A stretch of DNA of 64,000 bases from Zobellia russellii. Lineage in GTDB: Bacteria > Bacteroidota > Bacteroidia > Flavobacteriales > Flavobacteriaceae. This document shows, in pieces, positions 1 through 8,251 of this stretch (its first letter is position 1; every line of letters begins with the position of its first letter). A program made the position numbers and the translations under genes. The notes below the pieces were generated by a model. That model made no database searches and was not told where the DNA came from. It saw only the letters and a list, made by a program, of their open reading frames with translations. The stretch covers positions 434,001-498,000 of the forward strand of contig NZ_JACSOI010000002.1 of the NCBI RefSeq assembly GCF_018728565.1, written 5' to 3'.

Positions 1-1550
1 TTCAGGACGCCGGATTTAGAAAGTCTTTCTTTGTGGCTCCATCCCTCTCCTATCGCGTAAATAATAAACTATCATTTTCATTCTACGGAGAAATTTCACA
101 GGCAGAACAAACCAACCCCATGTTTTTGTTCCTAAACCGGAGCGCTCCAACAGAATCGGCCAATCTAGAAGAACTAGGGTACAACAATAAATTGTCCTTT
201 ACAAGCAACGACCTTTCTCTGGAAAATCCCACCCAGAACTACCGTATAGAAATGGATTATAAACTATCGGATTCTTGGCAATCGCAGACCATTCTTTCCA
301 AAAGTTCTACTTCAACCCGTGGTTACTATTCTTATTTATTCGATTTTGGTGTGCTGGGCAACGACACTTTTACCCGGTACATAAGCAAGCAAAATGCAAA
401 TACCCAAACTACGGATATTCAGCAAAATTTTATCGGAAACTTTAAACTGGCCGGTATGCAGAATAAACTTGTTTTTGGTATTGATTACTACAACTCTACC
501 CAAACGGACAATAGTACAGGGTATGCTTTCTATGGCAATATCACTCCCGAAGGTGGCTCAAACGGAGACAATCCGTTTACGCCAGAGGTAGAAGAAGACC
601 TCTTCCCTTTGTCCACGGCCGGGGTAGATGCCGCACTTGCTTCACAGGGTGTAAGTAATATAAAATCCAAATCGCACATCTACAGCGCTTACGCCGCAGA
701 TGTATTGAACATCACCCCTTCGTTATCGGCTATGGTAGGTTTGCGTTTGGATGTTTTTGATAATGAAGGTGATTTGGCCACATTGGAAGATGATTTTGAC
801 CAAACGGCTTTCTCTCCTAAATTTGGCTTGTTGTACCAACCGATCCAGGACAAATTATCGGTCTTTGCCAATTACCAAAACGGCTTTACTAATGTTGCGC
901 CTGCTTTAGTTGGCGATGTAAATGCAGGCCCACAAACCTTAAAAACCTTTGACCCCGAGCAAGCCAATCAGCTAGAATTCGGCATAAAGACCAACCTTTT
1001 CAACAACCGTCTCAACGCTACAATTAGTTATTATGACATAAACGTAAAAGACAGGGTAATTACGGATCCAGCCTCGCCATTTAATAAAATCCAAGGAGGA
1101 GAAGTTGAAAGCAAAGGATTTGAGATAGAAGTTAACGCCAACCCTATTAATGGCTTAAATATTAGGGCCGGTTACAGCAATAACGATAGTGAGACCACAG
1201 TATCCGACAATGCTGAAATATTAAACCGAAGACCTTTGGAAGCAGGGCCGGAAACCACATACAATTTATGGGCTAATTATGAATTCCAGGACGGTTCTCT
1301 AGAAGGGTTCGGACTTGGGTTTGGGTTTAATGGTGCCAGTGAACGTTTTGCCATTAACTACGCATCAACAGGAGAGTTCATATTACCAAGTTATACCATT
1401 GCGAATGCTTCTGTCTTCTATCAAGCAGACAAATATCGCATTGGTCTGAAATTGAACAACGTATTCAACAAAGAATATTATAAGGGGTGGACCACCATTA
1501 CACCACAAACTCCAAGGGCGCTTTATGCCAATTTCACTTATACTTTTTAA
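1..1550 (+). CDS. TonB-dependent siderophore receptor, C-terminal part (5' end outside window)
   Basis: The open frame enters at base 3 and has no start codon of its own, so only the last ~516 residues of an outer-membrane receptor are present. The visible part alternates aromatic-rich strands and polar loops, as in the 22-stranded barrel of TonB-dependent receptors. It contains the family pattern of an FDPE motif, then FGIK and an NNRLNATISYY strand, then a late LNNVFNKEYY strand. It ends in the outer-membrane signature NFTYTF with terminal Phe. Plug and TonB box lie upstream of the window. The adjoining PepSY membrane protein 45 bp downstream fits a siderophore or metal-chelate uptake operon. 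The ligand cannot be read from the barrel alone. Confidence 0.88.
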   Translation, partial: QDAGFRKSFFVAPSLSYRVNNKLSFSFYGEISQAEQTNPMFLFLNRSAPTESANLEELGYNNKLSFTSNDLSLENPTQNYRIEMDYKLSDSWQSQTILSKSSTSTRGYYSYLFDFGVLGNDTFTRYISKQNANTQTTDIQQNFIGNFKLAGMQNKLVFGIDYYNSTQTDNSTGYAFYGNITPEGGSNGDNPFTPEVEEDLFPLSTAGVDAALASQGVSNIKSKSHIYSAYAADVLNITPSLSAMVGLRLDVFDNEGDLATLEDDFDQTAFSPKFGLLYQPIQDKLSVFANYQNGFTNVAPALVGDVNAGPQTLKTFDPEQANQLEFGIKTNLFNNRLNATISYYDINVKDRVITDPASPFNKIQGGEVESKGFEIEVNANPINGLNIRAGYSNNDSETTVSDNAEILNRRPLEAGPETTYNLWANYEFQDGSLEGFGLGFGFNGASERFAINYASTGEFILPSYTIANASVFYQADKYRIGLKLNNVFNKEYYKGWTTITPQTPRALYANFTYTF

Positions 1551-1595
1551 TATTTGGCGAGCAACGGGTAATAATCTATTTATATAAACAGCATT

Positions 1596-2744
1596 ATGAA
1601 ATATAGAAATTCAATTCTTACACTTCACAAAGTTATTGGTCTGGCTACGGGTCTGGTGATTTTTATTGTTGCCGTAACCGGATGTTGTTGGACCTTTAGG
1701 GAAGAGATTGAAAGTCTGTATGACGGATATAAAAAGGTTACGCCCCAAGAGGCCGCAATGCTAACTCCTACAAAAGCAAGGGCATTGGCCAAGGAAATTT
1801 TTCCGGACAACCATGTACATGGTACTGTCTTTGGACAAAAAGATGATGCCATTGAGGTTATTTTTTACGATGCAGAACCCGAATTTTACCAAAGTGTTTT
1901 TCTAAATCCGTACACGGGAGAACTTATTCAGGTGGACAACCATCTTACAGGATTTTTTGCCTTTATTCTAAAAGGACATATGCGCTTGTGGCTACCCAAG
2001 GCTATTGGCGAACAAGTGGTTGGGATTTCTATTCTACTTTTTATGCTCATCATTATTTCCGGAGTAATTTTATGGATACCCAAAAAGCGTAAAAACCTAA
2101 AACAAAGGCTAAAGTTTGACTGGAAAGAAACCACACGATGGAAGCGCAAGAACTTTGACCTACATTCCATTATTGGATTCTATATCTGTTCCTTAGCTTT
2201 TGTCCTGGCCTTGACCGGCTCCATTCTTTCTTACGGTTGGCTCCAATACGGAATGTACAAAATGATAGGAGGCGAAAAAGAAGCCCGTTTTATCATTCCC
2301 GAAAATAATAGCGAAGCCCTTGCCGCCAATACCGATGTACTACCAATAGACAGGCTAATCGTAAAGCTCCAAAAAGAATCTCCTGAAGCCAAAAGCTTTG
2401 AATTACATTATCCGGATTCCGAAAAATCCAGTGTATATATAGAAGTATCCAACAGTGATGGTCTTTTTTATGATTCCGATTTTCGGTTCTTTGACCAGAA
2501 TACGTTAGAAGAGATTGAAACCCCTAGTATTTATGGGAAATACAGCAATGCGGACGTTTCGGATAAAATTCTCCGGATGAACTATGATATTCACATTGGC
2601 GCCATTGGAGGCATTGTGGGCAAAATTATTGTATTTATCGTTGGACTTCTCACCGCCAGTTTACCAGTTACCGGTGTACTATTGTGGTATGGACGTACGT
2701 ACAAGAAAACTAAAAAACTTAGAGTGGCATCGGCACAAAGCTAG
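1596..2744 (+). CDS. PepSY-associated transmembrane protein
   Basis: 382-residue inner-membrane protein of the PepSY_TM family. Hydrophobic segments are visible at about residues 14-35, 140-165, 190-217 and 340-365. Between them lie periplasmic PepSY-like segments, for example around residues 45-115 with AxxxAKEIFPDN. Family members often sit beside siderophore receptors and are proposed to act as membrane reductases or helpers in iron release. That fits the receptor gene ending 45 bp upstream on the same strand, so co-transcription is likely. The ATG start gives an immediate membrane anchor (LTLHKVIGLATGLVIF) typical of the family. The exact reaction is unproven. Confidence 0.85.
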   Translation: MKYRNSILTLHKVIGLATGLVIFIVAVTGCCWTFREEIESLYDGYKKVTPQEAAMLTPTKARALAKEIFPDNHVHGTVFGQKDDAIEVIFYDAEPEFYQSVFLNPYTGELIQVDNHLTGFFAFILKGHMRLWLPKAIGEQVVGISILLFMLIIISGVILWIPKKRKNLKQRLKFDWKETTRWKRKNFDLHSIIGFYICSLAFVLALTGSILSYGWLQYGMYKMIGGEKEARFIIPENNSEALAANTDVLPIDRLIVKLQKESPEAKSFELHYPDSEKSSVYIEVSNSDGLFYDSDFRFFDQNTLEEIETPSIYGKYSNADVSDKILRMNYDIHIGAIGGIVGKIIVFIVGLLTASLPVTGVLLWYGRTYKKTKKLRVASAQS

Positions 2745-2926
2745 GTTTAGATAAGTCTGAAAGCTCAGAAAAAATTTATGAGAATTTACCTATGACAATG
2801 TCCATCTGATTTTCTCACTATAATCTACTTTTTATTGGACAACAGACTTTTGTTATTTACGCAATTCTGTAAGTTTTTACATTGGATTATTTGTAATATT
2901 GCTTCTGCAACCCAAACTATTTAACA

Positions 2927-3430
2927 ATGAGGAATTTAGCATTTATTTTTTTACTAATCATAGTTTCCGTAAACGCACAAAAAAAGCAAATAGGAGTCTA
3001 TAAAGCAGATAATGGCGTAACCTACAAGTTAAAAGATAAAATCACACTTAACGTAGGTTCTGATACGGATGGCACTTTTAATTACGTAACTATGCCATTG
3101 GTTTCAGGTGACGATAAAAGAGGTGGTAGGCATTTAGCTAATAGTCTTTTTAAGATAATAGGTATAGAAAAATATAGCGGAAAGAAAAGAACAGGAGTTA
3201 ATATTGTTGCCAAAAAAGGGCTTGGCTTAATACATATAGATATTATAAACGCAATCAGAACATGTGAGGTTACACCATGTACTCAAACATCATCTACTTC
3301 TCCTGTAGTAATAAATGAGTCTGACAAGTATGATAAACTTAAAAAACTAAAAGACCTTTATGACGATGGTGTAATAAATAAGGATGAATACGAAGCAGAA
3401 AAACAAAAAATCCTAGCGTCCGAACAATAA
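2927..3430 (+). CDS. Exported hypothetical protein with C-terminal SHOCT domain
   Basis: 167 residues. The N-terminus (MRNLAFIFLLIIVSVNAQ) is a short signal peptide. The middle, about residues 20-125, is beta-rich with no family I recognise. Residues ~132-165 (LKKLKDLYDDGVINKDEYEAEK) match the SHOCT pattern, a short helical hairpin of the form LxxLKxLxdxGxITxeEfexkK. SHOCT is usually an oligomerisation or tethering module. The gene stands alone between a 182-bp gap and the tRNA-Leu terminator, and is more AT-rich by eye than its neighbours. No function can be assigned. Confidence 0.65.
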   Translation: MRNLAFIFLLIIVSVNAQKKQIGVYKADNGVTYKLKDKITLNVGSDTDGTFNYVTMPLVSGDDKRGGRHLANSLFKIIGIEKYSGKKRTGVNIVAKKGLGLIHIDIINAIRTCEVTPCTQTSSTSPVVINESDKYDKLKKLKDLYDDGVINKDEYEAEKQKILASEQ

Positions 3431-3451
3431 GGTTAAGAAATATTACTATAC

Positions 3452-3492
3452 AAAAAAACCTCAACATTCTAATGTATAGATAGTTGAGGTTT
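3452..3492 (-). terminator. Rho-independent terminator of tRNA-Leu
   Basis: A perfect 10-bp stem (AAACCTCAAC at 3456-3465 with GTTGAGGTTT at 3483-3492) and a 17-nt loop are followed, on the minus strand, by a run of seven T. It lies 8 nt past the tRNA 3' end. On the plus strand it also follows the SHOCT gene, so it may insulate both. Confidence 0.75.
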
Positions 3493-3500
3493 TGTACTTG

Positions 3501-3582
3501 TACAGGCGGAGAGACTCGAACTCTCACACCTTGCGGCACTAGATCCTAAGTCTAGCGTGTCTACCAATTCCACCACGCCTGC
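3501..3582 (-). tRNA. tRNA-Leu, anticodon UAG
   Basis: The minus strand folds as an 82-nt class II tRNA. The acceptor stem is GCAGGCG with CGCCTGT (first pair G-U) and the discriminator base is A. The D-arm contains GGAATTGGTAGAC. The anticodon stem is CTAGA/TCTAG with loop CTTAGGA, so the anticodon is TAG (reads CUA and CUG-type codons). A long variable arm (TGCCGCAAGGTG) follows, then a T-arm with GTTCGAGTC. CCA is not encoded. Confidence 0.95.
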
Positions 3583-3683
3583 ATCTCCCAATCAAATTGG
3601 GATGCAAATATAATGCAAAATTTTAATTCTCTAAATTTTCCACCACTTAAAAACGTTCTTTTTCGTATTTTTAATTTACACTC

Positions 3684-3691
3684 TAAATTTG
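3684..3691 (+). promoter_or_regulatory. -7 promoter element immediately before the dipeptidase start
   Basis: TAAATTTG matches the Bacteroidota -7 consensus TAnnTTTG. It ends only 4 nt before the ATG at 3696, which places the expected transcription start on or next to the start codon. No TTG -33 element is visible at the usual distance. Confidence 0.45.
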
Positions 3692-3695
3692 CTAC

Positions 3696-5084
3696 ATGCA
3701 AAACGTACAAGAATACATTTCAAATCATAAGCAAAGGTTCTTAGATGAACTTATACAACTCCTTCGTATTCCGTCAGTAAGCGCGGACTCCGCCTTCTCC
3801 CAAGATGTTTTTGACACCTCGGAAGCAGTAAAAACCGCACTGGAAAATGCCGGGTGCGATACGGTAGAAATATGCGAGACGGATGGTTATCCCATCGTCT
3901 ATGGCGAAAAAATAATAGACCCCAACCTTCCAACGGTTCTTGTCTATGGCCATTATGATGTGCAACCGCCGGACCCAATAGACCTTTGGAACTCGCCTCC
4001 ATTCGAACCCATAATCAAGGAAACGGAACTACACCCAGAAGGCGCTATTTTCGCCCGTGGCGCCTGTGATGATAAAGGCCAGATGTATATGCACGTTAAG
4101 GCATTGGAATTTATGGTGAAAACCGACCAACTGCCCTGCAATGTGAAATTTATGATCGAGGGAGAGGAAGAAGTGGGCAGTAACAACTTAGCGGTTTTTG
4201 TAGCCAACAATCGTGAAAAGCTTGCCAATGACATTATATTGATTTCCGATACCGGAATGATCGCAAACGACGTTCCTTCCATTACCACAGGATTACGCGG
4301 ACTAAGTTATGTAGAGGTAGAGGTTACCGGACCTAACAGAGACTTGCATTCCGGGCTGTACGGTGGTGCCGTTGCCAATCCTATTAACGCGCTTACCAAA
4401 ATGATCGCTTCGCTCCATGATGAGAACAACCATATTACCATTCCCGGTTTTTATGATAAGGTGGAAAACTTATCGTTAGAAGAACGCGCAGAAATGGCCA
4501 CGGCTCCGTTCAGTTTAGAAGCCTATGAAAAAGCATTGGATATCACTTCCGTAGACGGTGAAAATGGCTATAGTACCAACGAACGAAACAGCATACGACC
4601 CACGCTAGATGTAAACGGCATTTGGGGCGGTTATACCGGTGAAGGTGCAAAAACGGTCATAGCCAGTAAGGCCTACGCCAAAATATCCATGCGTTTGGTC
4701 CCCAACCAAGATTGGCAGGAAATCACCCAATTGTTCAAAACCCATTTTGAAAGCATTGTCCCAAAAGGGGTTACGGTAAAAGTAAAACCGCACCATGGCG
4801 GACAAGGGTATGTTACCCCAATTGACACAATTGGCTATCAAGCGGCTTCCAAAGCCTATGAAACCACTTTTGGCAAAAAGCCCATTCCACAGCGCAGTGG
4901 TGGTAGTATTCCTATTGTAGCATTGTTCGAAAAAGAACTGAACAGTAAGACCATTCTTATGGGCTTTGGGTTGGATAGCGATGCCATTCATTCGCCCAAT
5001 GAACATTTTGGAGTTTGGAACTATCTAAAAGGCATAGAGACCATACCTTATTTCTATCATCACTTTACCCAAATGAATAAGTAA
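3696..5084 (+). CDS. M20 family dipeptidase / metallopeptidase
   Basis: 462 residues, the usual length for M20 dipeptidases of the CNDP/PepV-like branch. The N-terminal helix (DELIQLLRIPSVSA) is typical. The zinc-site motifs occur in order: VLVYGHYDVQP (metal His and catalytic Asp) near residue 88, ARGACDDKG (bridging Asp) near 122, and EGEEEVGS (catalytic Glu and metal Glu) near 152. The lid/dimerisation domain spans about 185-340 and the final metal His is in SDAIHSPNE near 434. It probably hydrolyses di- and tripeptides in the cytoplasm, since there is no signal peptide. It is transcribed alone; the next gene is convergent. Substrate specificity is not readable. Confidence 0.92.
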   Translation: MQNVQEYISNHKQRFLDELIQLLRIPSVSADSAFSQDVFDTSEAVKTALENAGCDTVEICETDGYPIVYGEKIIDPNLPTVLVYGHYDVQPPDPIDLWNSPPFEPIIKETELHPEGAIFARGACDDKGQMYMHVKALEFMVKTDQLPCNVKFMIEGEEEVGSNNLAVFVANNREKLANDIILISDTGMIANDVPSITTGLRGLSYVEVEVTGPNRDLHSGLYGGAVANPINALTKMIASLHDENNHITIPGFYDKVENLSLEERAEMATAPFSLEAYEKALDITSVDGENGYSTNERNSIRPTLDVNGIWGGYTGEGAKTVIASKAYAKISMRLVPNQDWQEITQLFKTHFESIVPKGVTVKVKPHHGGQGYVTPIDTIGYQAASKAYETTFGKKPIPQRSGGSIPIVALFEKELNSKTILMGFGLDSDAIHSPNEHFGVWNYLKGIETIPYFYHHFTQMNK

Positions 5085-5186
5085 ACGACCTCAGGGCAAG
5101 CCCATAAGACATTAAAAGGGAAATTTAACTTAGATTTCAACGCTAGCGTCGGAGCATTTTAAATCTCGATTATCGAGTAAAATTAA

Positions 5187-5215
5187 AAGGGAATCGGCAC
5201 AAAACCGATTCCCTT
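5187..5215. terminator. Bidirectional terminator hairpin between dipeptidase and phnA-like gene
   Basis: A perfect 11-bp stem (AAGGGAATCGG at 5187-5197 and CCGATTCCCTT at 5205-5215) encloses a 7-nt loop, with A-rich sequence before and T-rich sequence after. It lies between convergent genes and can end transcription from both sides. A smaller hairpin (CTCGAT/ATCGAG) sits just before it at about 5165-5177. Confidence 0.75.
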
Positions 5216-5220
5216 ATTTT

Positions 5221-5799
5221 CTATGTTTTCTTTACGTATTTGGTAATAATCACAATTTGTTGACCATCAACCTTACCTTCAATATATTCGGCATTTTCAC
5301 GATCTAAGGAAATCCTCCGTACCGGTGTTCCTTGCTTGGCCACCATACTAGAACCTTTTACCTTAAGGTCCTTCACGAGCACAACATTATCACCGTTCTC
5401 CAAGATAACCCCGTTCACATCCCGGTGAATGATTTTTTCGGCTTCGGACAAACCTTCTCCGGTAGCTTTCGCCCATTCCAAAGTTGCGTCTTCAAGATAC
5501 ATCATATCCAACAAGTCTTTAGGCCAACCCTCCGCTTTTAAACGGGAAAGCATACGCCAGGCCACTACCTTTACAGCATCGTACTCGCTCCACATGCTAT
5601 CGTTCAAACAGCGCCAATGGTTGGCATCCGTAGTATCAGGATTTTCAATCTGGCCAACACACGTAGCACACGCCAGTAGGCTACCATCAATCCCACCCGT
5701 AGAAACAGGTGGCACTTCGTACACACTAAGCTCATTGGTGGCACCACATAGTTCACAGGTATTGCCACTTCTACCCTTTAATTCTTCAAGTACACTCAT
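5221..5799 (-). CDS. PhnA (YjdM)-like zinc-ribbon protein
   Basis: 193 residues from the preferred ATG at 5799. An in-frame start at 5835 would add 12 residues (MKTLHLAPYLNV) absent from the usual family N-terminus MSVxEELKxRS. Residues ~13-50 form a zinc ribbon with CELCG and CATC cysteine pairs. The C-terminal ~70 residues form the PhnA domain (RDVNGxxLENGDxVxLVKDLKVKGSS...), an SH3-like barrel. Despite its name the family is not required for phosphonate use in most bacteria and its role is unsettled. The gene stands alone and is convergent with the dipeptidase. Confidence 0.85.
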   Translation of the reverse strand: MSVLEELKGRSGNTCELCGATNELSVYEVPPVSTGGIDGSLLACATCVGQIENPDTTDANHWRCLNDSMWSEYDAVKVVAWRMLSRLKAEGWPKDLLDMMYLEDATLEWAKATGEGLSEAEKIIHRDVNGVILENGDNVVLVKDLKVKGSSMVAKQGTPVRRISLDRENAEYIEGKVDGQQIVIITKYVKKT

Positions 5800-5892
5800 A
5801 ACGTTTAAATATGGGGCCAAATGTAAAGTTTTCAACCCTAATACGTCCCACAGTACTGCCCTTTTTATCCCTTAAATCCCAAGAAGGACGTT

Positions 5893-5948
5893 CCCGCTAA
5901 AAAGCGGGCCGGGCTATACATTACAAGTACGCTTAGCAAAAAAGCTAA
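5893..5948. repeat. REP-like palindromic intergenic element
   Basis: The 272-bp gap between the PhnA-like and blaI starts holds two perfect hairpins close together: CCCGCT-aaaa-AGCGGG (5893-5908) and TTAGC-aaaaaa-GCTAA (5933-5948). A GC-rich stretch ending in GCGGGCTTTGCATTACTATCCCTAACGC (to about 5977, described not as one motif but as the element's edge) follows. The composition differs from the surrounding AT-rich spacer and resembles short palindromic repeats dispersed in flavobacterial genomes. Copy number cannot be judged from one window. Confidence 0.4.
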
Positions 5949-6011
5949 TGCGGGCTTTGCATTACTATCCCTAACGCATGTTCAAAATTACATTAACTAA
6001 CAATTAACAAC

Positions 6012-6053
6012 TCTACGTTTGTAGAATAAAACTTTATGCTCTATGTTTGTAGA
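6012..6053 (+). promoter_or_regulatory. Twin BlaI-type operators overlapping the blaI promoter
   Basis: Two near-identical inverted repeats lie 28 bp apart: TCTAC-gttt-GTAGA (6012-6025) and TCTAT-gttt-GTAGA (6040-6053). Each contains a -7 consensus (TACGTTTG at 6014, TATGTTTG at 6042). The TTG at 6019-6021 inside the first copy is 20 bp before the second -7 element, so operator 1 covers the -33 and operator 2 covers the -7 of one promoter. The transcription start would fall near 6053-6055, about 17 nt before the ATG at 6072. Penicillinase-repressor family proteins bind such short dyads, so autoregulation is inferred. Confidence 0.6.
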
Positions 6054-6071
6054 ATACAAATGCAGAGTATT

Positions 6072-6437
6072 ATGCAATTATCCAAAACAGAAGAAGAACT
6101 TATGAATATTTTATGGAAGCAAAAGAAAGCTTTCATGAAAGACCTATTGGATGCATACCCTGAGCCAAAACCCGCTACTACAACTGTAGCAACCCTTTTA
6201 AAAAGAATGACGGACAAGGGTTTTGTGGCATACAAAAGTTTAGGGCGATCCCGTGAATACTATCCATTGGTCAGAAAAAAAGACTACTTCTCCAAACACG
6301 TAAACGGACTCATTAAAAACTTTTTTAATGATAGTCCGGGGCAATTTGCTTCTTTCTTTACCAGAGAAACGGACTTGAGCAGAGAGGAGCTTGAAGATTT
6401 AAGAAATCTCATAGACAACGAAATTAAAAAGCGATAA
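6072..6437 (+). CDS. BlaI/MecI/CopY family transcriptional repressor
   Basis: 121 residues from the ATG at 6072 (MQLSKTEEELM). The upstream in-frame ATG at 6036 is rejected because it would lie within the operator/promoter and add an atypical N-terminus. The winged helix spans residues 1-75: EEELMNILW, then the recognition region KPATTTVATLLKRMTDKGFV. The C-terminal ~45 residues form the dimerisation helices. In the family, an M56 (BlaR1-type) protease senses a signal and leads to cleavage of this repressor. The M56 gene begins 2 bp after this stop, so the two form an operon. Confidence 0.92.
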   Translation: MQLSKTEEELMNILWKQKKAFMKDLLDAYPEPKPATTTVATLLKRMTDKGFVAYKSLGRSREYYPLVRKKDYFSKHVNGLIKNFFNDSPGQFASFFTRETDLSREELEDLRNLIDNEIKKR

Positions 6438-6439
6438 CC

Positions 6440-8125
6440 ATGGTTCTCTTCCTACTAAAATCTACCGCTTGCTTGGCCCTATTTATGGCTTTCTATAAGT
6501 TAGTTTTAGAGAATGAGCGTATGCACGGTTTTAAACGCATATATCTTCTTCTGGCCTTAGTACTGTCCATTGTAATTCCATCAATAACGTTTATGGAGTA
6601 TGTAGAAGTTCCTTCTTTGGCCCATGAAATAGACCACGTTACAACGGCATCAAACCAAATGGCAATGCCTACAAGCGAAGAAGAGTCCGTTAGTTTGGAT
6701 GCCACCACCCTCTTACTATTCATATACTTGCTAGGGGTGCTACTTTTTTCCTTTCGGTTTTTTAAAAATTTAGGACATATCCTAATTAACATCCGCAACA
6801 ATCCAAAATTACGGATGCAATCTTTTATTAATGTTTTGCTTAGTGATATTACTGTACCCCATACCTTTTTCAATTACATTTTCCTGAACAAACAAGAATT
6901 TGAAGCAAGGGAAATTCCCCAAGAAGTACTGCTGCATGAGGCTGCGCATGCCCAACAAAAGCACAGTTTGGACATTCTATTTATAGAACTATTGCAAATT
7001 ATCTTTTGGTTTAACCCACTGGTATACATCATAAAAAACTGGATCAAACTAAATCATGAATTTCTTGCCGATCAGGCAGTTATTAACCAAGGTACTCCAA
7101 CCCCTAAATATCAAAATATACTTTTAGCGTTTGCCTCATCAACAAACGGTAAAGATTATCAGTCGAGTCTGGCTAACGCCATCAATTATTCATCAATCAA
7201 AAAACGTTTTACAGTCATGAAAAAAACAACCTCAAAAGAATCGGTGGTCTTAAGAAGTGTCGCCGTTCTGCCTTTGATTACCATTCTCCTATTCAGCTTT
7301 AGCGAACAGATTACCGTACCTAAAGAAACCTCTGCCGTACAAGCCTATCAAAGCGAAGCCACTGAGCAGGAAGTGGCCCGTTATAACGCACTGGCCAAAA
7401 AGTACAATGCTATTCCAAGGGAAAAGAGAAATATATCCCTAGAAGATATAAAGACTTTGGAGCTTATTTATGGTAAAATGTCCAAAAAACAGCAAACCGA
7501 AGCACAGCCATTTCCTGAATGCCCTGAAAACAAAAGCGATAAAAAAGGAGCTTGTGCAGAAGAGATTTCTGAATATAATGGATTGGCCAAAAAGTACAAT
7601 AAAATGTTAGCCAAGGGCAAAGGCATTCGTATCCAAAAGACAGAATTAGACCGTATGGCTTACCTCTATGCCCAAATGAGCACAAAACAACGCTCCAGCG
7701 CCCAGCCTTTTCCAAATTTACCCGAGCCGCCGGAACCCCCAACTCCACCTACCCCTCCTGAAGCAAAAATTGAAATTGAGAAACTTGTGGAACATGCCGT
7801 TGAAAAAGCCCTGGAAGAAATAGTTGCTTTCGAAGATGTACATATTTCAGAGCTTACAGACCTTACTTTTAATGAGGAGAAATTTGAACACAGAATTCAC
7901 ATTATAAGACCTGAAAGTCCACCAAAACCAAAAACGCCTCTGGAGCATGTTAAGGAAATGGCCACGAAAGATGCCGTATTCTATTTGGACGAAAAGGAAA
8001 TAAGTTCTAAAAAGGCCATTCAATTACTAAAGAAAAACAAAAGCATAAATATAGACACACGCACAAGCAACAATCAACCACCCAAGGTAAAATTATCCGT
8101 TAAGCCAATTATAATTAACAACTGA
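6440..8125 (+). CDS. M56 (BlaR1-type) membrane metallopeptidase with tandem C-terminal sensor repeats
   Basis: 561 residues. Hydrophobic segments occur at about 1-20, 30-52, 88-108 and 275-292. The zinc-protease motif HEAAH is at residues 166-170, with a following ELxxxxxWFNPLVY helix that supplies the third ligand region. The fourth membrane segment is followed by an extracytoplasmic part. This part has two related ~50-residue units starting at residues 315 and 379 (YNxLAKKYN ... MSxKQ ... AQPFP, the latter at 355-359 and 421-425). A Pro-rich linker (PEPPEPPTPPTPP) and a charged tail follow. No penicillin-binding domain is present, so the signal is not a beta-lactam as in classical BlaR1. 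It probably inactivates the BlaI repressor encoded just upstream. Confidence 0.85.
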   Translation: MVLFLLKSTACLALFMAFYKLVLENERMHGFKRIYLLLALVLSIVIPSITFMEYVEVPSLAHEIDHVTTASNQMAMPTSEEESVSLDATTLLLFIYLLGVLLFSFRFFKNLGHILINIRNNPKLRMQSFINVLLSDITVPHTFFNYIFLNKQEFEAREIPQEVLLHEAAHAQQKHSLDILFIELLQIIFWFNPLVYIIKNWIKLNHEFLADQAVINQGTPTPKYQNILLAFASSTNGKDYQSSLANAINYSSIKKRFTVMKKTTSKESVVLRSVAVLPLITILLFSFSEQITVPKETSAVQAYQSEATEQEVARYNALAKKYNAIPREKRNISLEDIKTLELIYGKMSKKQQTEAQPFPECPENKSDKKGACAEEISEYNGLAKKYNKMLAKGKGIRIQKTELDRMAYLYAQMSTKQRSSAQPFPNLPEPPEPPTPPTPPEAKIEIEKLVEHAVEKALEEIVAFEDVHISELTDLTFNEEKFEHRIHIIRPESPPKPKTPLEHVKEMATKDAVFYLDEKEISSKKAIQLLKKNKSINIDTRTSNNQPPKVKLSVKPIIINN

Positions 8126-8145
8126 CCGTAACCCATTTGTGTCTT

Positions 8146-8173
8146 AAAGCCTTCTAAACAGAAGGCTTTTTTT
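8146..8173 (+). terminator. Rho-independent terminator of the blaI-M56 operon
   Basis: A 9-bp stem (AAAGCCTTC at 8146-8154 and GAAGGCTTT at 8161-8169) with a 6-nt loop runs into a T tract. It starts 20 nt after the M56 stop codon. Confidence 0.85.
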
Positions 8174-8251
8174 GTAACAAAAAACGTAACTTACGTCTAA
8201 TTCATCATCAATCTGCCCAGCAATGGGTATCATCAAAAAAAATCGGACATC

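Noticed and set aside
6440-8125. Classical beta-lactam sensor BlaR1
   Set aside because: No penicillin-binding domain or SxxK motif after the last membrane helix, and no beta-lactamase gene adjacent; only the protease part is shared.
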